64,000 nucleotides of DNA from NCBI GenBank assembly GCA_028688905.1, contig JAQTXH010000001.1, positions 294,056 through 358,055 of the forward strand, read 5' to 3'. The notes under the pieces were generated by a model. It saw only the letters and a program-made list of their open reading frames with translations, did not search any database and had not been told where the DNA came from. Positions 56,547 to 64,000 of the stretch are shown here, one piece after another (the first letter of the stretch is position 1; the number at the start of each line of letters is the position of its first letter). Source of the stretch: Acidiphilium sp. (GTDB lineage Bacteria > Pseudomonadota > Alphaproteobacteria > Acetobacterales > Acetobacteraceae). The position numbers were made by a program, and so were the translations under genes.

Positions 56547-58176
56547 TAACAACGGGGGCGTGGTCCCCCACTTTTTGCGCAATCTTGTGCTCTTGCGCAA
56601 CCTCGTGCCGCCATGCGGCAACCGCCGCCAGCGCGGTTTCTGGCCGCAGGATCACCGGCGTCAATCGACCGGGATGAACCGCACCGGTGTTGCCATCCAG
56701 CGACAGAAAATCGCCCTCGTTCAAAACATGGCCGCCGATGCTGCACGAACGGTGACCGAGGTCGATGGTCAATTCGGGGCAGGCGACCAGGCACACTTTG
56801 CCCATTTGACGCGCCACCACCGCCGCGTGTGACGTCCGTCCGCCCGAGCCGGTCAGAATGCCGGCGGCGAGGGCCATGCCTTCGATATCCGCCGTGACCG
56901 TTTCCCAGCGCACCAGGAGTGCCGCCGTGCCGGCAGCGGCAAATCGCTTCACGGCCTCGGTGTCGAGGGCAATGACGCCACTTGCCACCCCCATGCCGGC
57001 AACCTGGGCCATCGCCAGGGTCTCGGGCACCGGAGGGGCGAAGCTGGTGCGGACGATCGCGTTCAGGTCGATGCCTTCAAGTCGTCCCAGAGCCTCGGCC
57101 GGCGTGAGCAATCCCTCCTCGACCATGGCCACGGCGATCGCCAGAGCCGCCCAGTCGGTGCGCTTGGCCCGGCGCGTCTGTAGCAGGTACAGAACACCCG
57201 ACTGCACGGTGAATTCGAAATCCTGCGCATCATGGAACAGTCTTTCCAAACGCTGGCAGATCATTTGCAACTGGCCCCAGACTGTGGGCAGCACCAGGCG
57301 CAGGCGGTCGTTGTCGCGCATGTTGTGACGCCCGGCCACGACGTCTTCGCCTTGTGCATTGAATTGGAAGTCGAAATATAACTCCCGCGTGCCGGTGGCG
57401 GGATTGCGGGTGAAGCCGACGCCAGCCCCCGACGTGCCGCCGGCATTGCCGTACACCATGGTCTGCACCGTCACCGCCGTGCCCGCCGTATCGCTGATGC
57501 CGTTCATCTGACGGTAACTGGCGGCTTTCGCCGAATTCCAGGACCGGAACACGGCGGCGGCGGCGGCGGCGAGCTGTTCGTAGGGATCGGCCGGGAACGC
57601 AACACCGGTCAAACTGCGGTAGCACTCCAGCATGGACAGCGTCAGGGCTTTCAAGGCGCGATGGTCGAGTTCGCGCTCGGTCCCGGCGTCCTCGACCTGC
57701 ATCGCCGCGCGCACCAGCGCGTCAAACGGCGTTGTCGGCAGGTTCGTCACCACCTCCGCGTAGCCTTGCACGAACCGGCGAAAACTGTCCCAGGCCAAGC
57801 GCGGATTTCCGGTCAACCGGATCAAGCCCTCGACCGTTACCCGGTTCATGCCGACGTCCAGCACGGTCTCCAGCATCCCCGGCATGGACACCGCGCCACC
57901 CGACCGCACCGAAACGAGCAGCGGCCGGCGCGCGCCACCAAATTTCAGGGTCGTCGCGGCCTCCAGGCCGACAATCCCTTCGCCCAGAACCTGTCGCAAG
58001 GCGGGAGCCACACCGGGGCCGGCGCGGCCGCACCAGTCGGTCGGCAGCACGAAAGCCGGTGGCACCGGCAACCCCGCCTGCGCCATGCGCATCAGATTCC
58101 AAGCCTTGTTGCCCACTTCCTGCGCGCCGCCGGGTGCTGGCGGGGCTTCGGGTGCAATGTGGTAAAGCTCAGCCAT
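56527..58176 (-). CDS. PPDK-like protein lacking the PEP/pyruvate-binding barrel
   Basis: The 549 residues match only the first two-thirds of pyruvate phosphate dikinase (normally about 880). The ATP-grasp part has GNKAWNLMRMAQAGLPVPPAF, LLVSVRSGGAVSMPGMLETVL and GFTRNPATGTRELY. The swivelling phosphohistidine domain is present, with GGRTSHAAVVARQMGK near residue 450 containing the Thr-Ser-His catalytic triplet. The C-terminal TIM barrel that binds PEP or pyruvate is absent; only about 60 residues follow. It may therefore phosphorylate its own histidine from ATP and pass the group to another acceptor. It overlaps the upstream gene by 8 bp. Confidence 0.85.
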   Translation of the reverse strand: MAELYHIAPEAPPAPGGAQEVGNKAWNLMRMAQAGLPVPPAFVLPTDWCGRAGPGVAPALRQVLGEGIVGLEAATTLKFGGARRPLLVSVRSGGAVSMPGMLETVLDVGMNRVTVEGLIRLTGNPRLAWDSFRRFVQGYAEVVTNLPTTPFDALVRAAMQVEDAGTERELDHRALKALTLSMLECYRSLTGVAFPADPYEQLAAAAAAVFRSWNSAKAASYRQMNGISDTAGTAVTVQTMVYGNAGGTSGAGVGFTRNPATGTRELYFDFQFNAQGEDVVAGRHNMRDNDRLRLVLPTVWGQLQMICQRLERLFHDAQDFEFTVQSGVLYLLQTRRAKRTDWAALAIAVAMVEEGLLTPAEALGRLEGIDLNAIVRTSFAPPVPETLAMAQVAGMGVASGVIALDTEAVKRFAAAGTAALLVRWETVTADIEGMALAAGILTGSGGRTSHAAVVARQMGKVCLVACPELTIDLGHRSCSIGGHVLNEGDFLSLDGNTGAVHPGRLTPVILRPETALAAVAAWRHEVAQEHKIAQKVGDHAPVVINNRSS

Positions 58177-60064
58177 TGATCACATCCTCCAGCATATGAT
58201 CGCGCAACAACAGGCTGGCATGCTTCAGCGCATCCGCCGCGGCTTCGAGTTTGCCGCCGAGCGCATTGAACAGATGCAACTGCCGAAAATCCTCCGCGTG
58301 CTGGAAGGCGACCTCCGTCAGTTTACGCTCGGCGTCGTCGGCCTCATGCTCGATCGCGGCAATGCGGTCGAGGGCGGCTAAAAAATCTTCCATCTCGGCA
58401 TTGCCCGATGCCGTGCCGATTTCGTGGGCATGGCCTAGCGCCTTGATCCATTCCTGCGACGAATCAACCAACAGGCCGGCGAGCACCTGCAAATCTTCCA
58501 GCGGTTTGCCACGCAGTGTGTCGAGGTTGAGGAAAAAAGCCGCGTCCTCCAACGCGTCGGCAGATTCGTCGGCGGCCACGATCAACGGCAGAAACACCGC
58601 ATAGTCCGGACGACGGCGCACGGTTTCACGCGTCTCCATGACCATATGGTCCGCATCGTGTTCAAACCGGCGCGCCCGGCGCGCATGTTTGCCGGCATCG
58701 CCGGAATCGGCCTGCAAACCGTCGCGCACGGTGCTGGCGAGTTCGAAGATCAGCCCGGCATGATCGGCCGCCAGGCGCAGGAGTTGCTGCCCCTGATTCT
58801 GGACATGGGTGGCAAGCTGTGCGCGGATGCGGTCATTGATCAGGGCGTGCGATTGGTCGGCGAACAGGCCCGAAGTGGTTGTGCTGAAGACAAAGCGCAA
58901 AAAATCAATCGTTTCGGCATCGCCCAGCACATCGCAAAGTCGATCGCCGAAATGCATCGACGATCCGGCGGCTGCTTCGATGGCCTGGTTAACCAGATGC
59001 GCGCCGCCAAGTTCGAGGAAGCCGCGATGTCCGGTTTCGGTCTCCGCCGCCCAACGCAATAAGGCCAAGCGGTCCGGCCCACGCAAGAATCCACGCAACT
59101 GCTTTCGTGCCCGGTTCCAGTCGATCAGAAAGACCAGACGCGAACCTAAAAATTCCAGATAGGCCTGGCATGCCGCCTGCGTCGTGGCTTCAAACCGTCC
59201 GGTCGCCATATAGAACGGCGCGCCGGCGGCCATCACGGCGGTGCGGTTGCCTTCCCACACCACCTCATGCGGTTTCAGCATCTCCTGAAAAAATTCCAGC
59301 CGCTCGGCGTGAACGTCGGTGTAGGTGACGCTCACGCTCAGGTTCTGCACATGAATGACGATCACATGCGCATCCGTGGTGCCGATATCGTTCTGGATCA
59401 GCAATTTTTCACCCGCGCGTGTGGCCGTGGTGGCCAGACCCGGGTGGTTGAACTTCAGCTTCGCGGTGCGGTTGAGGCCGGCCATGAACGCCGCCACCAA
59501 GGGACGGTCGATCACATCGAGATTGTAGGTCGCCGCTCCATCCAGGGTCTCGGTCGCCAGCGCCGCCTGCATGGTATTCAGCTGCTTGTGCAAATCCATC
59601 ACCAGGCGGTGAATACTGTCCGGGCCGTCGTGCCCGGCCCGCATCATCGCGGAAACGGCCTCGGGGTCGAGCAGGTCATTCGCCGCGTCTGGCAGGGTTG
59701 CCAGCAGGTGCGCCAGCCGTCCGGCAAAATCTTCCCCCTGCGGGCCACGCAGGGGGGCGGCCATCAAACGCAGATCATCGGCGATGCGCCCCATCATCGT
59801 CGCGGCACCCGACACATGACAGGATTTTCCGGTTATCCGCGCGCTGGCAATGGCGGCGTCGAGATCGGGATCGTCAATCCCGCAGGCAATGCGCTCGCGC
59901 TTGAGTGTCGCGGCCTCCTGCTCGGGATGTTCGGCATAGGCGAGTGCCATCTGCAACAGCGAAAAAAAATATTTCAGCCGGTCATTGGCCGCCAGCGCCG
60001 CATTCAGGGATGACGCTGGCTGCAACTCGGTCTCGCCAATCGCGGCCAATATCTGCGCTTTCAT
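58169..60064 (-). CDS. Large protein with DUF47/PhoU-like C-terminal domain
   Basis: The 631-residue soluble protein has no recognised domain in its first 400 residues, which include NDIGTTDAHVIVIHVQNLSV and DWNRARKQLRGFL. The last 200 residues look like a PhoU/DUF47 helical bundle, with two metal-binding-type repeats: RRFEHDADHMVMETRETVRR near 460 and IEHEADDAERKLTEVAFQH near 575. DUF47/PhoU proteins are linked to phosphate transport and signalling. The stop lies inside the PPDK-like gene, so the two are translated together. A perfect FNR-type palindrome is 53 bp upstream of the ATG. Confidence 0.65.
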   Translation of the reverse strand: MKAQILAAIGETELQPASSLNAALAANDRLKYFFSLLQMALAYAEHPEQEAATLKRERIACGIDDPDLDAAIASARITGKSCHVSGAATMMGRIADDLRLMAAPLRGPQGEDFAGRLAHLLATLPDAANDLLDPEAVSAMMRAGHDGPDSIHRLVMDLHKQLNTMQAALATETLDGAATYNLDVIDRPLVAAFMAGLNRTAKLKFNHPGLATTATRAGEKLLIQNDIGTTDAHVIVIHVQNLSVSVTYTDVHAERLEFFQEMLKPHEVVWEGNRTAVMAAGAPFYMATGRFEATTQAACQAYLEFLGSRLVFLIDWNRARKQLRGFLRGPDRLALLRWAAETETGHRGFLELGGAHLVNQAIEAAAGSSMHFGDRLCDVLGDAETIDFLRFVFSTTTSGLFADQSHALINDRIRAQLATHVQNQGQQLLRLAADHAGLIFELASTVRDGLQADSGDAGKHARRARRFEHDADHMVMETRETVRRRPDYAVFLPLIVAADESADALEDAAFFLNLDTLRGKPLEDLQVLAGLLVDSSQEWIKALGHAHEIGTASGNAEMEDFLAALDRIAAIEHEADDAERKLTEVAFQHAEDFRQLHLFNALGGKLEAAADALKHASLLLRDHMLEDVING

Positions 60065-60116
60065 TTAGGTGCTCCTGGCATCGGTCGCGTGATGGGTGGT
60101 TTTGGCGACAGTTACC

Positions 60117-60130
60117 TTGATATCAATCAA
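60117..60130. promoter_or_regulatory. FNR/FixK-type binding site (perfect)
   Basis: TTGATATCAATCAA is an exact match to TTGAT-N4-ATCAA, the box of FNR, FixK and Anr regulators, which act under low oxygen. Its centre is about 60 bp before the start codon of the minus-strand gene ending at 60064, a usual place for activation. It lies in the 180-bp gap after the host-attachment gene, so it should drive the DUF47-PPDK pair. Confidence 0.65.
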
Positions 60131-60244
60131 ATGTCCGAGGTCATCGCCGGCAATTTCGCTGTTGCCATGCAATCGTCATATTGGATTCATCCAGGGCCGT
60201 AATCGGAGAGGCGAGGCCTTCGAGACGTGCGGTACGACCGCCCG

Positions 60245-60700
60245 CTACCGATCGCCGGGAGCGAGATGGCGCTCGATTTCCACGATTGACAGATGCGCCA
60301 GATCCTTCGGGATCTCTGCCGCGATGGCGGCGCGGGTCGCCGGTGCCAGTGAGGCCCGCAGGATACCGAGCGACTTTGGCGGCGCGACCAGGACGATGTG
60401 CTTCGCAGCGCCATCGTTCACCAGAGCGTCAACCCGCTGCCCCAATTTTATCAGAAAAACCGTTTCTGCGAGGCTATGGAAATCGGTCTCCTCGACTGCA
60501 CTTCGTGCCATGCCGACGGATTGATAGACTCGGCCGGGCCGCTCGGTCCCGAGGTCGCGGGTCGCGGGTTCAGGCGCGGTGGCGGCATCGACCACGCTCA
60601 GGCTGAGCTGCGTGGCGTCGCCGTCGTTGCGCAGGATCAGCGCCTTGGCACCGTCGCAGACGACGACCACGCTGTTCGTCGGAATAAGGGGATGTTCCAT
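60245..60700 (-). CDS. Host-attachment protein family (eRF1-like fold)
   Basis: A 151-residue protein of the family annotated as required for attachment to host cells, related to bacterial archaeo-eukaryotic release factor (baeRF) domains. It starts VVVVCDGAKALILRNDG, the typical first strand and turn. It has the stretch HSLAETVFLIKLGQRVDALVNDGAAKHIVLVAPPKSLGILRASL, and ends with a helix and EIPKDLAHLSIVEIERHL. The name comes from an Agrobacterium phenotype; the biochemical role is not established. In many Proteobacteria these genes accompany low-oxygen or stress genes. Confidence 0.85.
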   Translation of the reverse strand: MEHPLIPTNSVVVVCDGAKALILRNDGDATQLSLSVVDAATAPEPATRDLGTERPGRVYQSVGMARSAVEETDFHSLAETVFLIKLGQRVDALVNDGAAKHIVLVAPPKSLGILRASLAPATRAAIAAEIPKDLAHLSIVEIERHLAPGDR

Positions 60701-60809
60701 GATGCGGTTCCTTTTTCATGATCGATGTCAGGGTCGGCCTGGTCCTGCCGGGGCGAGGGGAAAGGCGATCGCAGATGGCCGTCACTATCATCTTGGACCG
60801 GCGAGAGGG

Positions 60810-60823
60810 TTGATCCAGGTCAA
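60810..60823. promoter_or_regulatory. FNR/FixK-type site (one mismatch)
   Basis: TTGATCCAGGTCAA matches TTGAT-N4-ATCAA except for one base of the second half-site. It sits in the 375-bp divergent region between the host-attachment gene (start 60700) and the efflux adaptor gene (start 61076), so it could control either or both. No other gene is seen in that interval. Confidence 0.5.
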
Positions 60824-61075
60824 GCAGAGCGTGATGATTTTTACCGATGGCGCTGCGGCCACGAGGCCGTTGGGTGCCGCCGGTCGTTCAGGGAACGCCC
60901 TGCCGCACTTGATCCGCATCAATGTCGGAGGGTGCCGGGTCCGCTACAGAACGATGTTGTGTGCGGGAGAAAGCGGTATGGAACCCTGGTTTCGCGAGGG
61001 CAGCGTGGGCAAAACCGGTGATGATGGCGCACCCGCCGGCACCCGCGTCAGGTGGGGCGTTGTGGCGGTGTCGGC

Positions 61076-62083
61076 ATGCCGGTAAGCCGGCGTCGGCGAG
61101 TTGGCCTGCTGGCCCTGATCGGCTTGGCCGTCGTTCTCGGAGGCGTGATCTGGTTTTGGCCCCCCGCGCGGCAGTATGTGTTCGGCCCGGCGTCCCCGCC
61201 CGGAGCCATCGTCGTGTCGGGCAACATCGAGGCGCATCAGAGCGTCCTGAGCTTCACCCAGGTGGCCGCACCGATCGTCTATCTGCCGTTCGACGAGGGG
61301 GCCGATGTCGCCGCCGGGACCGTGCTGGCGCGGGTCGATGACCGGCTCTATCTCCGGCAGGTCGCGATCGATCGCACCAATCTGACGGTCGCCGCCGCGC
61401 AGGTGACGGTGGCGCAGAGCAATCTGGCCGCCGCCCGGCAGCGTGTTGTCGGCGACCAGTTCGATCTGGCGGAAAAGACCCGCGATTACGGGCGCGCCGA
61501 AGCGCTGGTGAAGCATAATGTCGTCACCCGCCAGGACCGCGATCTCGCCTATACCGCGATGGAACAATCGAATGCGACGCTGCAACAGGACATGGCCCTC
61601 GTGCGGGTCGCCAGCGACGACGTCACCCTCGCGCAGGCCGACGTCACCGCCACCCAGGCGAAACTGAAGCTCGATGAGGTCACATTGTCCTACACCACGC
61701 TGCGCGCGCCGTTCGGCGGCGTGATTTCGGTGCGCGACGCCGAACTGGGTGAACTCGCCGGGCCGGGGGTGGCGATTTTCACCCTCGACGATCTCGATCA
61801 CGTCTGGCTGCGCGCCTATGTCAACGAACCCGATCTCGGCAAGGTCCGGCTGTATGAACCCGTCGATGTGACGACCGACACCTATCCGGGGCATGTCTAT
61901 CACGGCCGGATCGGCTTCATCGCGCCGGTCGCGGAATTCACCCCGAAAACCGTCGAGACCCACGCCGAACGGGTCACGCTGGTCTATCGGATCAGGATCG
62001 ACATCGACAATCCGAGCCATGAACTGCTGCCGGGAATGCCGGCGGACGCGCGGATCGCCCTGCTGCCCGCGGGACAGCCATGA
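61076..62083 (+). CDS. HlyD/YbhG-type efflux adaptor protein
   Basis: A 335-residue periplasmic adaptor anchored by one N-terminal helix (about 9-25). After SGNIEAHQSVLSFTQVAAPI comes half a lipoyl domain (DEGADVAAGTVLARVD). A long coiled-coil hairpin follows (about 95-205, with LVKHNVVTRQDRDLAYTAM), then the second half (TTLRAPFGGVISVRDAELGE) and a beta-barrel domain. It joins an inner-membrane ABC exporter to an outer-membrane channel, as YbhG does. GTG at 61052 is a possible earlier start. It overlaps the following ATPase gene by ATGA. Confidence 0.88.
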   Translation: MPVSRRRRVGLLALIGLAVVLGGVIWFWPPARQYVFGPASPPGAIVVSGNIEAHQSVLSFTQVAAPIVYLPFDEGADVAAGTVLARVDDRLYLRQVAIDRTNLTVAAAQVTVAQSNLAAARQRVVGDQFDLAEKTRDYGRAEALVKHNVVTRQDRDLAYTAMEQSNATLQQDMALVRVASDDVTLAQADVTATQAKLKLDEVTLSYTTLRAPFGGVISVRDAELGELAGPGVAIFTLDDLDHVWLRAYVNEPDLGKVRLYEPVDVTTDTYPGHVYHGRIGFIAPVAEFTPKTVETHAERVTLVYRIRIDIDNPSHELLPGMPADARIALLPAGQP

Positions 62084-63021
62084 CCGAGGCCCCGGCGGGT
62101 GCGGTGGTCGCCAGCGGGTTGAGCCGGCGGTTCGGCGCGCTGGAGGCGGTGCGCGATGTGAATTTCGCGGTGGCGACGGGCGAGATTTTCGGCCTGGTCG
62201 GGCCGGACGGTGCCGGCAAAACCACCGTGATGCGCATCCTCGCGGGGGTTTTGCGGCCCGATTCCGGTCAGGTGATGCTCGATGGCGTCGATGTCGGAGC
62301 GGAACCCGAACGGGCCAAGTCGCATCTGAGCTACATGCCGCAACGCTTCGGCCTCTACGAAGACATGACCGTGACCGAGAACATCTTTTTCTACGCCGAG
62401 TTGTTCGCGGTGCCACGCCAGGAGCGCCGGACGCGCGGCGATCAGTTGCTCGCGGCGGCGGGATTGCTCGAATTCCGCGGTCGGCTCGCCGGTCAGCTGT
62501 CCGGCGGGATGAAGCAGAAGCTCGGCCTGGTCTGCGCCCTGATCCACACGCCCAGGGTATTGCTGCTCGACGAGCCGACCACCGGCGTCGATCCGGTGTC
62601 GCGGCGCGATTTCTGGGGCATTCTCTACGGGCTGCGCGAAAGCGGCGTCACCATCGTGCTTTCCACCGCCTATATGGACGAGGCGGAACGCTGCTCGCGC
62701 CTCGCCTTGCTGCACGCCGGCCAAATCCGCGCCTGCGACACCCCGGCAAGACTCAAACAGGCGATGCCGGGCGCGCTGCTCGCGATCACCGGCGGCGATC
62801 CGCGCGCGGTGCGCGACGCGCTGGACAGCGCCCCCGGCGTGCTCGGCCTGCTGCTGATGGGCGATCGGGTGAACGCCCGCGTCGACGATGACGCCCGCCG
62901 CAGCCCCGAACTGCACGCCCGCCTCGCCGCCGCCGGCATCACGGTTGCGGCGATCGAGCGGATCGAACCGGGCATCGAGGACGTATTCGTCGCCCTGCTC
63001 GGCACCGGTATATCGTCATGA
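62080..63021 (+). CDS. ABC exporter ATPase, first (YbhF N-terminal half-like)
   Basis: The 313 residues form one ATPase domain: Walker A GPDGAGKTT near 43, Q-loop YMPQRFGLYEDMTV, signature LSGGMKQKLG near 139, Walker B VLLLDEPTTGVD near 161 and H-loop region with STAYMDEAE (Ala-Tyr where STH is usual). A C-terminal regulatory extension ends GIEDVFVALL, typical of ABC-2 drug exporters. In Escherichia coli YbhF this and the next domain are fused; here they are separate genes joined by an ATGA overlap. Confidence 0.9.
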   Translation: MTEAPAGAVVASGLSRRFGALEAVRDVNFAVATGEIFGLVGPDGAGKTTVMRILAGVLRPDSGQVMLDGVDVGAEPERAKSHLSYMPQRFGLYEDMTVTENIFFYAELFAVPRQERRTRGDQLLAAAGLLEFRGRLAGQLSGGMKQKLGLVCALIHTPRVLLLDEPTTGVDPVSRRDFWGILYGLRESGVTIVLSTAYMDEAERCSRLALLHAGQIRACDTPARLKQAMPGALLAITGGDPRAVRDALDSAPGVLGLLLMGDRVNARVDDDARRSPELHARLAAAGITVAAIERIEPGIEDVFVALLGTGISS

Positions 63022-64000
63022 GCGAGGCCGCACCCGCTGTCGTCGCGCGGGGCCTGACCAAAAGTTTCGGCCGCTTCACCGCGGTCGATCACCTGGACCT
63101 GACCATCGCGACCGGCGAGATCGTCGGCTTCATCGGCCCCAACGGTGCCGGCAAATCCACCACCATCCGGATGTTGTGCGGCCTGCTGCGCCCCAGCGCC
63201 GGATCGGCGATGATCGCCGGGTTCGATGTGGTCCACGACCCGGAATCGGTGCGCGCGCATATCGGCTACATGTCGCAGAAATTCTCGCTCTACGGCGACC
63301 TCACGGTGGGGGAGAACCTGCGCTTCTTCGCCGGCATCTACCGGGTGCCGCACGCGATCTACCCCGAACGCCGCACATTCGCGATCGCGATGGCCGGGCT
63401 GGAGGGTCGCGAGGACGTGCTGGTCCGCACCCTGGCCGGCGGCTGGAAGCAGCGGCTGGCGCTCGGCTGCGCGATATTGCATCGCCCGCCGGTCCTGTTT
63501 CTCGACGAGCCGACGTCGGGCGTGGAACCCGAGGCGCGGCGACAGTTCTGGGAGCTGATCCATCAACTCGCCGCCGAGCATGTCACCATCCTGGTCTCGA
63601 CCCACTACATGGACGAGGCGGAATACTGCAACCGCATCGCCCTGATCGATCGCGGCCGGCTGATCGCGATCGGCAGCCCCGGCGATCTGCGCCGGCACGA
63701 ACTCGGCGGCACCCTGGTCGCACTCGACTGCACAAAGCTCGGTGCCGCGCTGACCGCGCTGCATGATGCACCCGGCGTGGCCGAGGCGGCGATTTTCGGC
63801 GACCGGTTGCACGTGTTGCTGACCGGCACCGGGCTTGCGGCCGACGACCTGCCGGCGTTTCTGGCTCGGCACGGCATTACCGCGACCCGTGTCCAGCCCA
63901 TAATCGCCAGCCTCGAGGATGTCTTCGTCCGGCTCGTCACCAATGACAAACCGGCCGTTACCGGCGAAGGCGACAAACCGGCCGTTATCGGCGAAGGCGA
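63018..64000 (+). CDS. ABC exporter ATPase, second (partial, runs off the window)
   Basis: The reading frame is open from the ATG at 63018 to the window end (327 codons, no stop). Walker A is GPNGAGKST, Q-loop YMSQKFSLYGDLTV, Walker B VLFLDEPTSGVE, H-loop STHYMDEAEY. The signature reads LAGGWKQRLALG, with Ala and Trp departing from LSGGQ. After the usual ending SLEDVFVRLV it continues with a repeat, NDKPAVTGEGDKPAVIGEG, made by a 30-bp tandem duplication. One or two permease genes of the YbhS/YbhR type would be expected next. Confidence 0.9.
   Translation, partial: MSEAAPAVVARGLTKSFGRFTAVDHLDLTIATGEIVGFIGPNGAGKSTTIRMLCGLLRPSAGSAMIAGFDVVHDPESVRAHIGYMSQKFSLYGDLTVGENLRFFAGIYRVPHAIYPERRTFAIAMAGLEGREDVLVRTLAGGWKQRLALGCAILHRPPVLFLDEPTSGVEPEARRQFWELIHQLAAEHVTILVSTHYMDEAEYCNRIALIDRGRLIAIGSPGDLRRHELGGTLVALDCTKLGAALTALHDAPGVAEAAIFGDRLHVLLTGTGLAADDLPAFLARHGITATRVQPIIASLEDVFVRLVTNDKPAVTGEGDKPAVIGEG

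Noticed and set aside
60579..61085. Plus-strand frame across the divergent promoter region before the efflux adaptor
   Set aside because: It covers the FNR-like site and part of the host-attachment gene in antisense, and its product has no recognisable features.

Overview
The window is GC-rich chromosomal DNA of an alphaproteobacterium, most likely of the Acetobacteraceae/Rhodospirillales group. This rests on gene orders seen here: tlpA facing argH-lptM-lysA-DUF4175; lepB-rnc-era; zapE followed by sucC-sucD-sucA-sucB-lpd; and an Mbf-type ferritin-like iron exporter. No rRNA or species marker is present, so the genus is not claimed. The genes are dense, most operon neighbours overlap by 4 bp (ATGA/GTGA), and no insertion sequence, prophage or CRISPR array is visible.

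Region 1 (1-5.4 kb): a reduced hydrogenase-4/complex-I-like cluster. It has two membrane proteins (one a fusion), a large subunit with no nickel-binding CxxC pair and a small subunit that keeps its Fe-S cysteines. rnhB follows. Region 2 (5.4-12.7 kb): nrdB and nrdA on the minus strand, separated by about 4 kb of accessory genes (a small unknown, a DsbA-like thioredoxin, a metallophosphoesterase and an AT-rich DUF2971 gene). Three copies of a palindromic intergenic repeat sit around this stretch. Region 3 (12.7-25.6 kb): aspartate aminotransferase, tRNA-Gln, a DUF4175 protein, lysine and arginine synthesis genes, a TlpA-like thioredoxin, a D,D-carboxypeptidase, and lepB-rnc-era.

Region 4 (25.6-32.5 kb, minus strand): a tight run encoding a TPR sulfotransferase, a TPR/glycosyltransferase-like protein, a periplasmic binding protein, an FTR1-like permease, a tiny membrane protein and an acyl-CoA ligase. 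Region 5 (32.6-45.5 kb): the iron exporter mbfA behind a Fur-like site, nitronate monooxygenase, an AcfC-like binding protein, a DMT exporter, GST, YgfZ, a glycosyltransferase-asnB-dihydroorotase run, a second aminotransferase and a gamma-glutamyltransferase-like lipoprotein.

Region 6 (45.8-55 kb): zapE and the 2-oxoglutarate dehydrogenase/succinyl-CoA synthetase genes of the TCA cycle, without mdh. Region 7 (55-64 kb): a histidine kinase, then an unusual module. A pyruvate-phosphate-dikinase-like protein lacks its PEP/pyruvate barrel and is translationally coupled to a large protein with a DUF47/PhoU-like tail. Next come a host-attachment (eRF1-like) protein and a YbhG/YbhF-type export system that runs off the window. 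A perfect FNR/FixK-type palindrome (TTGAT-N4-ATCAA) precedes the coupled pair and a one-mismatch copy lies in the next divergent promoter region, suggesting low-oxygen control. This module and the nickel-less hydrogenase-like cluster are the two best candidates for undescribed systems.
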